Numbered from the stretch's first letter, positions 27,619 through 36,317 are shown. The stretch is 64,000 nucleotides of DNA from Phaeodactylibacter luteus (GCF_007993045.1 NZ_VOOR01000027.1:17408-81407); one strand, 5' to 3'. Made by a program: numbers and translations. Notes: generated by a model not told the origin, from the sequence alone.

Positions 27619-28628
27619 CGGAATTGCTCATCCGTAAGGAATGCGGTGTCGGTAAGGGTTTGCAGAAAGGCAATGAGGTCGCTTTGCTCTTGCTCAGACA
27701 GCCCCAGGGGCTTAACACGAGGGTCTTGGTTGGCGTGGCCTTTCCCGCCTTGATTGTAATGTTGGACGACAGCTCGCAAATCGGCTAGGCTGCCGTCGTG
27801 CATATAGGGCGCGGTCACGCTTATATTCCGTAGTGTTGGCACCCTGAACTTGCCCATATCTTCTTCCTGTAGCGTCACCCGGTGGCGGCCCCCATCTTCA
27901 TATTCCAGGTAAAGCCCATTGTTAAGGAACTGGTTTTGTGTGAAATTGAAACCGGAGTGGCAAGTGCTACATTGTGTGCGGCTGCTGAAAAATAGCATTT
28001 CGCCCCGGGCTTCAGCAGCAGAGAGGGGCGCCCCGCCTTGTTGGGCGATGTCGTATCGGCTATGCCCGCTGATCATCGTCCGCATAAAGCTCCCTAACGC
28101 ACGGGTGATGGTAAAAGGGCTGGCATGCTCGCCATAGGCTTTCGCAAAAGCTGCTTCATAGGTGGGCATCGCGTTGAGGCGCTCGGCAGCGAGGAGGATG
28201 GAAAAATCCATTTCTGCATGGTCCTCAATAGGGACAATGGCCTGCAGATCGAGTTTGGTAACGCCTCCGTCCTTATTGATGCGGCTGAGGTAAGCAACGT
28301 TGGCCAGGGTGGGGGAGTTCCGGAAGCCCAGCCGCCCTTGTACGCCCGGGCTGATGGGCCGGTCATCGGCGAAAGCCAGCTCTTGGCGATGGCAGCTCTG
28401 GCAGGATATACTGGAGTCGCTGGAAAGCACAGGGTCATAAAAAAGCCGTTTGCCGAGCGCTACCCGGGCTTCTGTCAGTGCATTATCTTCCGGGATAGCC
28501 GGGGCAGGGAACCCCTCCGGCAGCTTGAGCGCAAAAGGGGTGGTGTCTTCAGGGCTAAAAGCCTCTGGTTCACAGGAGAGGAAGGCAACAGCAAGTAAGA
28601 GGGATAGGCCCAGTTTTTTTATGAACAT
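27615..28628 (-). CDS. Dihaem cytochrome c peroxidase/MauG-family protein, MbnH-like
   Basis: This exported lipoprotein (signal ends near FLSC, Cys19 from ATG 28628) has two c-type haem sites, CQSCH and CSTCH, in the order and spacing of the CcpA/MauG/MbnH family. Further family marks are NSPTLANVAY and VPTLRNISVTAPYMHDG. It lies directly downstream of an MbnP-like gene. In MbnH/MbnP pairs the dihaem enzyme converts a Trp of MbnP to kynurenine to make a copper site (established for Methylosinus). That reaction is inferred here from the pairing. Length is 337 residues. Confidence 0.88.
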   Translation of the reverse strand: MFIKKLGLSLLLAVAFLSCEPEAFSPEDTTPFALKLPEGFPAPAIPEDNALTEARVALGKRLFYDPVLSSDSSISCQSCHRQELAFADDRPISPGVQGRLGFRNSPTLANVAYLSRINKDGGVTKLDLQAIVPIEDHAEMDFSILLAAERLNAMPTYEAAFAKAYGEHASPFTITRALGSFMRTMISGHSRYDIAQQGGAPLSAAEARGEMLFFSSRTQCSTCHSGFNFTQNQFLNNGLYLEYEDGGRHRVTLQEEDMGKFRVPTLRNISVTAPYMHDGSLADLRAVVQHYNQGGKGHANQDPRVKPLGLSEQEQSDLIAFLQTLTDTAFLTDEQFR

Positions 28629-28705
28629 CTGTAAGCAGCTTAGGTTAAAAGCTCCGGGAGCAGGCACATCAAAGCCCGCCCCGGAGTAAAACTGACTAGT
28701 GTAAA

Positions 28706-28733
28706 CTAAGGGGCCGCCGCGGCGGCCCCTTAG
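28706..28733. terminator. Strong symmetric hairpin between mbnP- and mbnH-like genes
   Basis: CTAAGGGGCCGCC (28706-28718) pairs with GGCGGCCCCTTAG (28721-28733) with a two-base loop. It lies 6 bp after the minus-strand MbnP-like stop. The minus-strand T-tract is weak (TTTACAC), so it may reduce rather than stop transcription into the mbnH-like gene. On the plus strand it is followed by TGTTTTT. Confidence 0.6.
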
Positions 28734-28738
28734 TGTTT

Positions 28739-29488
28739 TTAGTGCTTCACAGCTATGGCGCTGCTGATGTTGTCGCGGACAGCAGCTGCAAGCTCCGGAT
28801 TATTGCCAGTGTGGGTCACATAGTCCGTGCTCAGGTCGATGCCGTTGAACAGGCGGGCCAGGTCAAACTCGAAGTGGAGCATATTGCTGCCCGTTTCCAC
28901 ATCCTTGTGCACGGTGTACTCCAGGTTCTGGAGCATGGGGTTGGTGCCCAAGTGGAAAGCCATGGTCTCGTCTACCATGCCATCGCCATCGGTATCTACT
29001 TTGCCGTCTACGCGCAAGAAGCGGTAGCCGGAGTTCCAGTTCCAGTGCATAGCCGGGAATTGGACCGCGAGGGGGTCAGCAGCGTCCCGGCTGGTGAAGT
29101 CTTCCTCGGTTTGGCTGTTGGTGATGGAGTCTACCCCAACAAAAAAGCGGGCCATGTGGTAGTGCCCAGTTTTGACAGAAGCGACTTCCTGCATGCCCGA
29201 TTCGGGCGTGACGAGTAGGTACTTGCCGGCTACGTCCAGCATGTCGCCTTCTTCTGGCATAAACTGAATGCCCCCTACATAGAAGTTGGCGACACTGAAT
29301 TTGACGGCAGTGCCGCCAATGGTGTAAACCGTAGCCGTATCAAATGGCATACCGTCAACGGCATATTCGAACATCATGTTGAGGGCGCCTTCTTCATTGG
29401 AAGGGGTGTTTTTGTCCTCTTCACAAGCGGTGAGGGCAAGACCGAGCAGGCTAATCAGGGCGAGGGTGCGAAAGCTTGAAAATTTCAT
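28739..29488 (-). CDS. MbnP-family copper-binding lipoprotein
   Basis: The protein has a lipoprotein signal (ALTAC) and the MbnP family core: VKFSVANFYVGGIQF, GHYHMARFFVGVDS, and the diagnostic MHWNWNSGYRFLRVDG, followed by VDTDGDG and a C-terminal His-containing strand. In characterised pairs a conserved Trp of MbnP becomes kynurenine and joins His ligands to bind Cu(I). I start at ATG 29488 (MKFSSFRT); ATG 29500 is four codons earlier. It is the fourth gene of the minus-strand copper-type cluster. Confidence 0.88.
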   Translation of the reverse strand: MKFSSFRTLALISLLGLALTACEEDKNTPSNEEGALNMMFEYAVDGMPFDTATVYTIGGTAVKFSVANFYVGGIQFMPEEGDMLDVAGKYLLVTPESGMQEVASVKTGHYHMARFFVGVDSITNSQTEEDFTSRDAADPLAVQFPAMHWNWNSGYRFLRVDGKVDTDGDGMVDETMAFHLGTNPMLQNLEYTVHKDVETGSNMLHFEFDLARLFNGIDLSTDYVTHTGNNPELAAAVRDNISSAIAVKH

Positions 29489-29512
29489 TTTGATAAACAT
29501 TTAAAGGATGAT

Positions 29513-29531
29513 CAAAGGCATTTTGCCTTTG
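29513..29531 (-). other. Intercistronic hairpin upstream of the MbnP-like gene
   Basis: CAAAGGCA (29513-29520) and TGCCTTTG (29524-29531) form a perfect 8-bp stem with a three-base loop. It has no T-tract in the direction of transcription and lies 25 bp before the MbnP start, so it looks more like an RNA-processing or stability element than a terminator. Confidence 0.5.
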
Positions 29532-29554
29532 CGTTAAAATAGTTCAATGCAAGC

Positions 29555-29941
29555 CTATTCAATCCGAACAGGCACCGTTGCTTTTGTCTTGTTGTTGTCA
29601 TGGTCGTCAGCTTCTACCAACAGCTCGTAAGGGCCTGGGGCCATGCCATCTAGGCTGAAGTCCAGGCTGACTTCCAGGTTGAGCGTGTGCAGGTGCTGCT
29701 TGTCTACGAGGTACGGCATATTGTCCTCTAGGCTGACCAGCCAAATGAAGTAAGTATGAAGCCCCAGGTTTTCGTCAAAAACGACGTCCACGGGCAGCGC
29801 GGTACCGGTCGGGTAAAGGCTATTGGGCGCAGGGGACATGATTTTGATGTTGGGGGCTTCCACATCGAGTTGGGCATCCCGGCTGCTGCAGCTGCTCAGG
29901 AAGAGGCTTGCCATCGGAAGTGCCCAAATCCATTTTTTCAT
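29555..29941 (-). CDS. DUF4625-like lipoprotein
   Basis: The 128-residue lipoprotein (signal ends at FLSSC) has an Ig-like beta fold by eye. It starts APNIKIMSPAPNSLYPTG and ends GPYELLVEADDHDNNKTKATVPV, a pattern I associate with DUF4625. A His-containing stretch, DKQHLHTLNLEV, could bind metal. In Bacteroidota such proteins occur next to MbnP and TonB genes. It is 48 bp downstream of the outer-membrane protein gene. Confidence 0.72.
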   Translation of the reverse strand: MKKWIWALPMASLFLSSCSSRDAQLDVEAPNIKIMSPAPNSLYPTGTALPVDVVFDENLGLHTYFIWLVSLEDNMPYLVDKQHLHTLNLEVSLDFSLDGMAPGPYELLVEADDHDNNKTKATVPVRIE

Positions 29942-29989
29942 AAGAAAATGCTGTCGGTTAAGCCAGGCGGTTGATACCGCGGCCGGCTG

Positions 29990-30898
29990 TTAGAAAAAAA
30001 CGTTGAAATGGACGGCAGCCCGTTGCCGGGCGTCCACCAGGCCGTTGTTCCAATCTTGCCGGAGCGGCAGGCTCCAGGCAATGCCCAGATTCAGGTTGCC
30101 TAAAAAGGCTTCCAGCCCTGCATTGGCCAGCCACGCCCGGCCTCCGGTCTGCGTACGGAAATACCCCCGTTCGGTGTCCAGCTCAGCGGCTTCGTACATC
30201 AGGCCAGCATTGGGCATGAGCTGTAACCGCCCATGCTGCCTCAGTGTGAAAACGCTAGCCAGGCCGGAGAAGCGGTTGCCAAAACGGTAAGTACTGGAGC
30301 TTTCCCCATTGAAGCGGGCCGTGGCATCCACATTCAGCCCCCAGCGCTCGTACCGAAGGGTATAGCTCAGGTTGGCCAGGGCATCCCAGCTGCCGGTGCC
30401 TACCTGGAAGTTGGGGTTGGCCACTTCGTTGGGGCCCGGCGTTTCAAATCTGCCCGTTGGAGCCTTTGCCCCTGCGCCTAACGAAAGCCGGTGGCGGAAT
30501 AGGCTATAGGTGCTGTCAGGGCTCGACCAGAGCGCGTAGTGAGCCATAAGTGTGAGGTCGCCCAGCCCGGACACCGTTTTAGGGGTACCGTCCTCTTGCC
30601 GTAGGTGGTAGGCGTAAGGCAGTATGGCTGTAAGCTGCCATTTTCGCCCTGCTTGCCATCGCCCACGCACTTCCAAGCTGTTGAAGTACTCTGTCTGCGG
30701 GCTTGCCCCGGGCTCGAAGCTGAGGTCTGGGAAAGTACGGTACTGCTGGTGCTGCCACCAAAAACCGATGTAATGGCCTCCAAGCTGGGGCAGGAGCCCC
30801 GCATAACCGGGCGACATGCTACAGCCGCAGGCGTCGCAGGCTTTACCGTGCCCAAGGATGCCTAGAAAAAGTAGAGAAAGCAGGAACAACCGCTTCAT
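29990..30898 (-). CDS. Outer-membrane beta-barrel protein with N-terminal CDACGC motif
   Basis: The 302-residue protein has a signal peptide ending near GHGKA, then CDACGCS at the start of the mature chain, a likely thiolate metal site. The rest alternates amphipathic strands and ends in an aromatic residue (HFNVFF), as outer-membrane barrels do. It is probably a porin or transporter for the metal handled by the MbnP/MbnH pair. The role is inferred from the cluster and the Cys motif. Confidence 0.75.
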   Translation of the reverse strand: MKRLFLLSLLFLGILGHGKACDACGCSMSPGYAGLLPQLGGHYIGFWWQHQQYRTFPDLSFEPGASPQTEYFNSLEVRGRWQAGRKWQLTAILPYAYHLRQEDGTPKTVSGLGDLTLMAHYALWSSPDSTYSLFRHRLSLGAGAKAPTGRFETPGPNEVANPNFQVGTGSWDALANLSYTLRYERWGLNVDATARFNGESSSTYRFGNRFSGLASVFTLRQHGRLQLMPNAGLMYEAAELDTERGYFRTQTGGRAWLANAGLEAFLGNLNLGIAWSLPLRQDWNNGLVDARQRAAVHFNVFF

Positions 30899-31238
30899 AC
30901 CGGATAGGTATTTGTCAGGTTATCGCCCCGGGGCGTGCCCCAGGACAGCTGCTGCCAAAAGCTGGCACAGCAGGCTGAAATCAAGATTGGAACAGGGCGC
31001 ACAGGGAGCAGCGCTGATGGGCCTCGATAACCCTCTGCTAGCGGCAAGCGGTCTGGCCAAATGGGCTTCAGCTTGAAACTACAGGCAGAAAATCTGGCGT
31101 AGCCGTACGAATAGATCGGATGGCTGATAGCGTACAGGCAGGGAAAACTACCCCTTGGTTCTTAACCCGGTGGCCCGGGCAGTTATTGGGCGGGCAGTAC
31201 TGTGCGCTGCACATAGGCGCTAAGCTCCTGGGAGAAAA
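30899..31238. other. 340-bp spacer inside the copper-type cluster
   Basis: I find no gene and no copy of the window's repeats here. The region just upstream of the outer-membrane protein (30899-30960) is GC-rich and could hold its own promoter, but no box is clear. Confidence 0.45.
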
Positions 31239-31625
31239 TCAGGCAAGCCTTGGCGGGTGGAAAATGCCCGGCCCAAGCCATTGAGGGGAAAGCATGTGGC
31301 AAACCGGCTGGAATACAGCTCGGGCAGCGGCTGCAACAGGGGCCTCGGCCGGCTGTTGAAGGAGGTAAAAAGGGGAGAGGAGCGTACGGTTTTCTTCAGG
31401 AGCAGGAGCCTGCCCTGTTGTACCCTCATCCTGCCCAATGGCATCGGCAGTGACCGTTTGAACATAGCAGCTGCCGCTGCACATCAGCTCTGGCTCGAAT
31501 CGGTTGACACAGAGCTCAGCCGCGACGTAATCTTTGTTCCATTGCAGCCACAAGGACAGTGCTGGCAGGTAAGCTGCCTGCAAAGCCACTAAGGCGAACA
31601 AGAAGATGGACCAAAGAATTTTCAT
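31239..31625 (-). CDS. Small membrane-anchored protein with CxGxCY motif
   Basis: The 128-residue protein has one N-terminal hydrophobic helix (residues 1-25), then the segment NKDYVAAELCVNRFEPELMC followed by SGSCYV. This belongs to a small Bacteroidota family whose members carry a conserved C-x-G-x-C pair after 'LCxN' and often lie beside copper genes and TonB receptors. The C-terminal half is Ala/Pro-rich and variable. I infer a copper-related periplasmic role. It reads into the minus-strand cluster, 340 bp ahead of the outer-membrane protein gene. Confidence 0.7.
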   Translation of the reverse strand: MKILWSIFLFALVALQAAYLPALSLWLQWNKDYVAAELCVNRFEPELMCSGSCYVQTVTADAIGQDEGTTGQAPAPEENRTLLSPFYLLQQPAEAPVAAAARAVFQPVCHMLSPQWLGPGIFHPPRLA

Positions 31626-31630
31626 ATCTG

Positions 31631-31662
31631 CAAAGGTAATGTAATTTTATCCTGCTTTGCAA
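31631..31662 (-). promoter_or_regulatory. Promoter of the small Cys protein, giving a near-leaderless mRNA
   Basis: On the minus strand TTG (31660-31662) is followed after 21 bp by TACCTTTG (31631-31638), an exact -7 box. The ATG (31625) lies 5 nt after the box, so the predicted transcript starts at or next to the start codon. Confidence 0.5.
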
Positions 31663-31673
31663 GTCCATATGCA

Positions 31674-31701
31674 TTGTCTTTGATTGCAAAAACATACTTT
31701 G
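31674..31701 (+). promoter_or_regulatory. Candidate promoter of the GH53 gene
   Basis: TTG (31674-31676), an 18-bp spacer and TACTTTG (31695-31701) resemble the Bacteroidota TTG-N19-TAnnTTTG pattern with one base missing in the -7 box. It lies about 58 bp before the ATG. Confidence 0.35.
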
Positions 31702-31759
31702 TCTTATTTATCCCTTTTGCCTGAACAGGGCCACAGGCTGCAAGCTGGCCCCTGAAAAA

Positions 31760-33169
31760 ATGATCATGCTGAACCGGACAATCTTATCTTTAATCGCTGT
31801 CTTGATGCTCGCTGCTGCCCTAAATGGCCAAAGCGCCTTCATCCGTGGAGCCGATTTATCTTACGTACAAGAAATGGAGGATTGCGGCGCCTTATTCAAG
31901 GATACAGCAGGCAACCCTGCGGACCCCTTTGAGTTGTTTGCGCAAGCAGGCTGTGATATGGTGCGCCTCCGCTTGTGGCATACCCCTGCCTGGTACGACA
32001 CCCTGAATTCAGGGCAGCGCTACAGTGATTTTACAGATGTGCTGGAAGCGGCTCAGCGCTCAAAGGGCGCAGGCATGGGCGTTCTGCTGGACTACCACCT
32101 TTCCGACTTTTGGGCTGACCCGGGCCGGCAATGGGTGCCTGGCGCATGGCTGCCGGTAGTACATGATCTGCCAGCCCTGTCCGATTCTGTATACCAGCAT
32201 ATTTATACCACACTTATGGCTATGCATGAGGCTGGCGCACTGCCAGAGATGGTGCAGGTTGGCAATGAGACCAACCGGGGCATCCTGCTCACGCAAGAGG
32301 AGAATGATGCGGGCTGGGTACTAGACTGGCCAAGGAATGCCGCGTTGTTCCAGGCTGGGCTGCAAGCGGTCTCCGATGTGGAGTCCGAAACCGGTCAAGA
32401 CATCCGCAAGGCTATCCACATTGCCGGGCCGACCAATGTGGGCTGGCTGATGGAAGGCTTTGCCGCCAATGACGTTACCGGCTTTGAGGTCATCGGGCTG
32501 TCGTATTATTGGCAGTGGCATCAGCCGACCACCATAGCGCAGACGGGGAGCATCATTTCCAGCTTGGTGGCAGATTATCCCGGAAAGGAGGTGATGATTT
32601 TTGAAACGGGCTATCCCTGGACGATGGACTGGGCAGACGGCGCCTCCAATATCCTCACGGATACGCACCCGGATTATGCCCCGGCCAGCCCTGATGCACA
32701 GCGGCGGTGGCTGGAAGACCTGTCAGACGCGGTTGCTGCCAACGGTGGGAGCGGGGTTTTTTACTGGGAGCCCGCTTGGGTATCTACTGCTTGCTCCACG
32801 CCTTGGGGGCAAGGCTCTCATAAGGAGAATGCGACATTCTTTGATTTTGACAGCCGGGTGCTCGAAGGCGGGGGCATGGATTGGTTCGGAGGGGAGGCTA
32901 CTACGCCCACAATTGATGCTGCACCTCAAATACAGGTTGTGCTGCAACAGCGAGGGCAAGCCCTTTGGGTAGAATTGCCCGCCGAGCTGCCAGCCCTGCT
33001 GAGGTGTGATGTTTATGACATTGGCGGCCGTGGGGTCAGGTCTTTCCCTCTGCAAGGGGGCGGGCAGGAGTTTAGGCTTAGCGGCCTTCCTGCCGGCACC
33101 TACGTAGCTGTCGTCCAATCGGCTGGGCAGGTATTCGCTTCGAAGCTGTTCGAGCAGGCGGGTGAATGA
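31760..33169 (+). CDS. GH53 endo-beta-1,4-galactanase, secreted
   Basis: The 469-residue protein has a signal peptide (cut near ALNGQ) and a GH53 catalytic domain (residues 25-375). The acid/base is Glu170 in VQVGNETN and the nucleophile Glu282 in FETGYPWT, with family marks FIRGADLSYVQEME, RLWHTP and DYHLSDFWADPG. It cuts beta-1,4-galactan of type I arabinogalactan. The last 75 residues (DVYDIGGRGVRSFPL, LSGLPAGTYVAVV) look like a type IX secretion C-terminal sorting domain. It stands alone, without SusC/D neighbours. Confidence 0.93.
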   Translation: MIMLNRTILSLIAVLMLAAALNGQSAFIRGADLSYVQEMEDCGALFKDTAGNPADPFELFAQAGCDMVRLRLWHTPAWYDTLNSGQRYSDFTDVLEAAQRSKGAGMGVLLDYHLSDFWADPGRQWVPGAWLPVVHDLPALSDSVYQHIYTTLMAMHEAGALPEMVQVGNETNRGILLTQEENDAGWVLDWPRNAALFQAGLQAVSDVESETGQDIRKAIHIAGPTNVGWLMEGFAANDVTGFEVIGLSYYWQWHQPTTIAQTGSIISSLVADYPGKEVMIFETGYPWTMDWADGASNILTDTHPDYAPASPDAQRRWLEDLSDAVAANGGSGVFYWEPAWVSTACSTPWGQGSHKENATFFDFDSRVLEGGGMDWFGGEATTPTIDAAPQIQVVLQQRGQALWVELPAELPALLRCDVYDIGGRGVRSFPLQGGGQEFRLSGLPAGTYVAVVQSAGQVFASKLFEQAGE

Positions 33170-33174
33170 ACAGG

Positions 33175-33343
33175 CTAGTGCCTTAAGCCATAAGTCTCTG
33201 ATACTTAAGTTGAAGTTATTTTCCGACTAATCAAGGCGGAGGTTCGCGACTTTAGCCCGAGCTAAAGGAGCGGTTCTTTAACGAAGAGTAGGCGGAAAAT
33301 AACGAAACTTGGGGTGTCAAGGATTTATAGTTTGAGGCACTAG
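33175..33343 (-). mobile_element. CTAG element (169 bp), copy 2, inverted
   Basis: CTAG at 33175-33178 and 33340-33343 bound an element whose sequence matches the 38.9-kb copy in reverse orientation. It includes the hairpins GCGAAGG-type (reverse GGTTCGCGACTTTAGC) and CTTTAGCCCGAGCTAAAG, and the long inner stem. It begins 5 bp after the GH53 stop and may act as its terminator. Confidence 0.85.
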
Positions 33344-33407
33344 GGCTCCTGTGGCAACAGCACAGATATTGAAGCCCAATACAGGGCTGAATTTGATGAA
33401 CAATTCG

Positions 33408-33415
33408 TACTTTTG
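33408..33415 (+). promoter_or_regulatory. -7 box for the PTPS-folE-fabD run
   Basis: TACTTTTG is an exact TAnnTTTG match about 105 bp before the PTPS ATG. There is no TTG at the standard distance (one lies 12 bp upstream), so the support is partial. Confidence 0.35.
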
Positions 33416-33519
33416 CGCGGCCAAATGGATAGATGGCAACCCTATCTCCGGGGCATGGAGCAGGCTAGGATCGCCGGGGCTTTGGCCACCGGAGTACCCA
33501 ATAAATAGAAAAGCGCAAG

Positions 33520-33930
33520 ATGGTTTATCTGACAAGAAGAGAGCGGTTCAATGCAGCGCACAAACTCTGGGTGGACGCCTGGAGCGACGACCGCAACCGC
33601 GAAATGTTCGGTAAGTGTTCTAACAAAAACTGGCACGGGCACAATTATGACCTGTTCGTCACGGTCAAAGGCAAGCCTGACCCCGTCACTGGTTTTATCG
33701 TAGATGTCAAACAGCTAAGCAAGCTCATCAAGTCTTCTATTGTGGACAAGGTGGACCATTGCAACCTCAACCTGGACGTTGACTTCATCCCTAAGGGCAT
33801 GCAGCCTACTACAGAAAACCTGGTCATCTTGTTTTGGCAGCAGCTCGAGCCCTTGCTCGAAGGGTGCCAATTGCATTGCATCAAGTTGTACGAAACGGAG
33901 AATATCTTCGCAGAGTATTACGGGGAGTAG
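33520..33930 (+). CDS. 6-pyruvoyl-tetrahydropterin synthase/QueD-family protein
   Basis: The 136-residue protein has the zinc His triad (His14 in NAAHKL; His39 and His41 in WHGHNY), the catalytic Cys33 in [10 protein letters not shown], and the C-terminal [11 protein letters not shown]. The family acts on 7,8-dihydroneopterin triphosphate and makes either 6-carboxytetrahydropterin (QueD, queuosine path) or 6-pyruvoyl-tetrahydropterin. The sequence alone does not decide between them. The next gene is folE, which supplies the substrate. Confidence 0.9.
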   Translation: MVYLTRRERFNAAHKLWVDAWSDDRNREMFGKCSNKNWHGHNYDLFVTVKGKPDPVTGFIVDVKQLSKLIKSSIVDKVDHCNLNLDVDFIPKGMQPTTENLVILFWQQLEPLLEGCQLHCIKLYETENIFAEYYGE

Positions 33931-33989
33931 CCCAGCCCCGCCAACTAAGCAGGGGCTGGCTTGTTAACAAGGAGATCAAAACTCCATAC

Positions 33990-34586
33990 ATGTCTTATAC
34001 CAAACAAGAAAACTACGACGGGGCGGCCACAGAAGAGCTCACCAGTTTCTACGGGCAAATGCTGGCCCGCTTGGGGGAAGACCCCAGCCGGGAAGGCTTG
34101 CTCAAAACCCCGGAGCGAGCCGCCAAAGCCATGCAATTCCTGACCCAGGGCTACCATCAGGACGCAGAGGAAATCTTGACTTCTGCCATGTTCCGGGAAG
34201 ACTACAGCGAGATGGTATTGGTCAAAGACATAGAGCTGTACTCTATGTGCGAGCACCACATGCTGCCCTTTTTTGGCAAAGCGCACGTAGCCTACATACC
34301 CAACGGGCAAATTGTCGGGCTGAGCAAAATCCCAAGGGTCATTGATGTTTTCGCCCGCCGCCTTCAGGTACAAGAGCGGCTCACAGACCAGATCTTGCAC
34401 TGTATCCAGAATACCTTGCAGCCGCTTGGGGTGGCGGTAGTCATCGAAGCCCGGCACATGTGCATGATGATGAGAGGGGTACAGAAACAAAACTCTGTTA
34501 CAACTACATCGGCCTTTACAGGAGAGTTTCAACGGGCAGAGACCCGGGGCGAGTTCCTGACCCTGGTCGGTGCCAATTTACACTAA
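33990..34586 (+). CDS. folE: GTP cyclohydrolase I
   Basis: FolE converts GTP to 7,8-dihydroneopterin triphosphate, the first step to folate, queuosine and biopterin. The 198-residue protein has the zinc ligands Cys87 and His90 (MCEHHMLPF) and Cys158 (RHMCMMMRG), and the GLSKIPR motif. I start at ATG 33990, which has an AAGGAG-like purine stretch 15-20 bp upstream (33969-33974). An in-frame upstream extension overlaps the PTPS gene and is not family-like. It supplies its neighbour's substrate. Confidence 0.95.
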   Translation: MSYTKQENYDGAATEELTSFYGQMLARLGEDPSREGLLKTPERAAKAMQFLTQGYHQDAEEILTSAMFREDYSEMVLVKDIELYSMCEHHMLPFFGKAHVAYIPNGQIVGLSKIPRVIDVFARRLQVQERLTDQILHCIQNTLQPLGVAVVIEARHMCMMMRGVQKQNSVTTTSAFTGEFQRAETRGEFLTLVGANLH

Positions 34587-34608
34587 ATCACCAAAGCAGA
34601 CTGGAAAG

Positions 34609-35487
34609 ATGAAAGCATACGTATTCCCAGGCCAAGGCTCACAGTTTGAAGGGATGGGGCAAGACCTCTACGAAACCGGGGGCATCGCCAAAGAATTGTT
34701 TGAGCAGGCCAACGATATCCTGGGCTTCCGCATCACCGATATCATGTTCACGGGCTCCGCAGAGGACCTGAAGCAGACCAAGGTGACACAGCCGGCCGTC
34801 TTTTTGCACGCCATCGTCAAAGCGCGTATGGCTGGAGAGGCCTTCCAGCCAGAGGCCGTCGCAGGCCACTCGCTGGGAGAGTTGTCTGCCCTCGTAGCTG
34901 CAGGCGCCTTGTCTTTCGAGGATGGGCTAAAGCTGGTGCAGGGGCGCGCCCTGGCCATGCAGAAAGCCTGCGAAATACAGGAGAGCACCATGGCGGCCAT
35001 CCTCGGCATGGAAGATGAGCAGGTAGAGAGCATCTGCGATAGCGTAGACGGCATAGTCGTGGCAGCCAACTACAATTGCCCGGGGCAGCTGGTGATTTCC
35101 GGCGCTGTACCCGCAGTAGAGGCGGCTGTCGCCAAATGCCAAGAGGCCGGTGCCCGCCGGGCGGTCATCCTTCCCGTTGGGGGGGCATTCCATTCTCCCC
35201 TCATGCAGCCAGCACAGGACGAGCTCGCGGCTGCCATCGAAGCGGTGAGCTTTTCTGCTCCAGCTTGCCCGGTGTACCAAAACGTTACGGCCAAGGCCGA
35301 AAAAGACCCCGAAGCCATTCAGCGCAACCTCATCGCCCAACTGACCGCCCCAGTCCGATGGACGCAGACCATGAAGCAGATGATCGCTGATGGTGTCACC
35401 GAGTTCGTCGAGGTCGGGGGCAATGGCAAAACCTTGCAGGGGTTTGTCAAAAAAGTAGACCGCCGATTCCCGACAAGCGCCCTCTAG
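34609..35487 (+). CDS. fabD: Malonyl-CoA:ACP transacylase
   Basis: FabD loads malonyl groups onto acyl carrier protein for fatty acid synthesis. The 292-residue protein begins MKAYVFPGQGSQ and has the nucleophile Ser88 in GHSLGE and the catalytic His195 in GGAFHSPLM, with FVEVGGNGKTLQG near the end. It follows folE by 22 bp and is likely co-transcribed. No other fab genes are adjacent. Confidence 0.95.
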   Translation: MKAYVFPGQGSQFEGMGQDLYETGGIAKELFEQANDILGFRITDIMFTGSAEDLKQTKVTQPAVFLHAIVKARMAGEAFQPEAVAGHSLGELSALVAAGALSFEDGLKLVQGRALAMQKACEIQESTMAAILGMEDEQVESICDSVDGIVVAANYNCPGQLVISGAVPAVEAAVAKCQEAGARRAVILPVGGAFHSPLMQPAQDELAAAIEAVSFSAPACPVYQNVTAKAEKDPEAIQRNLIAQLTAPVRWTQTMKQMIADGVTEFVEVGGNGKTLQGFVKKVDRRFPTSAL

Positions 35488-35585
35488 CTCCAACTGCCCG
35501 GGCTTCCTGATTGAACCATTTGGCAGGCCCGGGCGGTTGTATACATGACCGATGCAGGCAATCAACCAGAGTTTTATCCAAGTTT

Positions 35586-36146
35586 ATGATTAGAAAGACC
35601 GATGTATCTACAGGGAAAATCCTTCTTGCCGAACCCTTTATGATGGACCCCCACTTCCGCAGGTCGGCAGTGCTGCTTTGTGACCATGGTAAAGACGGCA
35701 GCGTTGGGTTTATCTTAGATAAGCCCTTGGATATGCGGATCGACGAATTGATTGCTACCTTCCCCGAAATAGAGGCTACCGTGTTCTACGGTGGGCCGGT
35801 ACAAACGGATACCGTACATTATTTGCACACCAAAGGGGACCTCGTTGATGGCAGCCGGGAAGTTACCGACGGCATCTTTTGGGGCGGTGATTTCGAAAAG
35901 CTCAAATTCCTGATTTCTTCCAAACTCATCCTGCCTACTGATATCCGCTTCTTTGTGGGCTACTCCGGATGGTCGGAGGGCCAGCTGGCCGAAGAAATGG
36001 AAACGGGCTCCTGGATACTGAGCGAAATGTTCTTCAACTACCTCTTTGGCAGCACTTCCAATACCGTATGGAAGGAAGCCCTTGAGCACAAAGGGGACAG
36101 CTACGCCGTTATTGCCAATATGCCAGACCACCAAAGCTGGAATTGA
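35586..36146 (+). CDS. YqgE/AlgH-family protein (UPF0301)
   Basis: The 186-residue protein shows the family pattern: GKILLAEPFMMDPHFRRSAV, GFILDKPLD, VFYGGPVQTDTVHYLH, RFFVGYSGWSEGQLAEEM and GSWIL. The molecular role is unsettled; it is conserved across Gram-negative bacteria. I start at ATG 35586 (MIRKTDVST). The 98-bp gap after fabD contains no terminator I recognise. Confidence 0.9.
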   Translation: MIRKTDVSTGKILLAEPFMMDPHFRRSAVLLCDHGKDGSVGFILDKPLDMRIDELIATFPEIEATVFYGGPVQTDTVHYLHTKGDLVDGSREVTDGIFWGGDFEKLKFLISSKLILPTDIRFFVGYSGWSEGQLAEEMETGSWILSEMFFNYLFGSTSNTVWKEALEHKGDSYAVIANMPDHQSWN

Positions 36147-36181
36147 TCGTGGTTGTCCAACCTGCCGCAAACCCTTTGAAC

Positions 36182-36317
36182 TTTTTTTGGCCTGCCCCCT
36201 CCGCAAGGATAGGGGCCTGCCCCTGCCCAAAGGGCAGGTGCCGCTATGCTCCGGGGCTCGCTATCCGCTCGGCCCTGTCGGGCTTATCCCCCCTTCGCAG
36301 CGCTAGTCCGATGCCAA
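36182..36317 (-). repeat. REP-like repeat, copy 4 (short variant)
   Basis: The blocks GGCCTGCCCCCTCCGCAAGG, GGGGCCTGCCCCTGCCC, GGGCAGGTGCCGCTATGC, GGGGCTCGCTATCCGCTCGG and CGCAGCGCTAGTCCGATGCC occur in the standard order, reverse orientation. It lies 35 bp after yqgE and is convergent to the next minus-strand gene. Confidence 0.87.
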
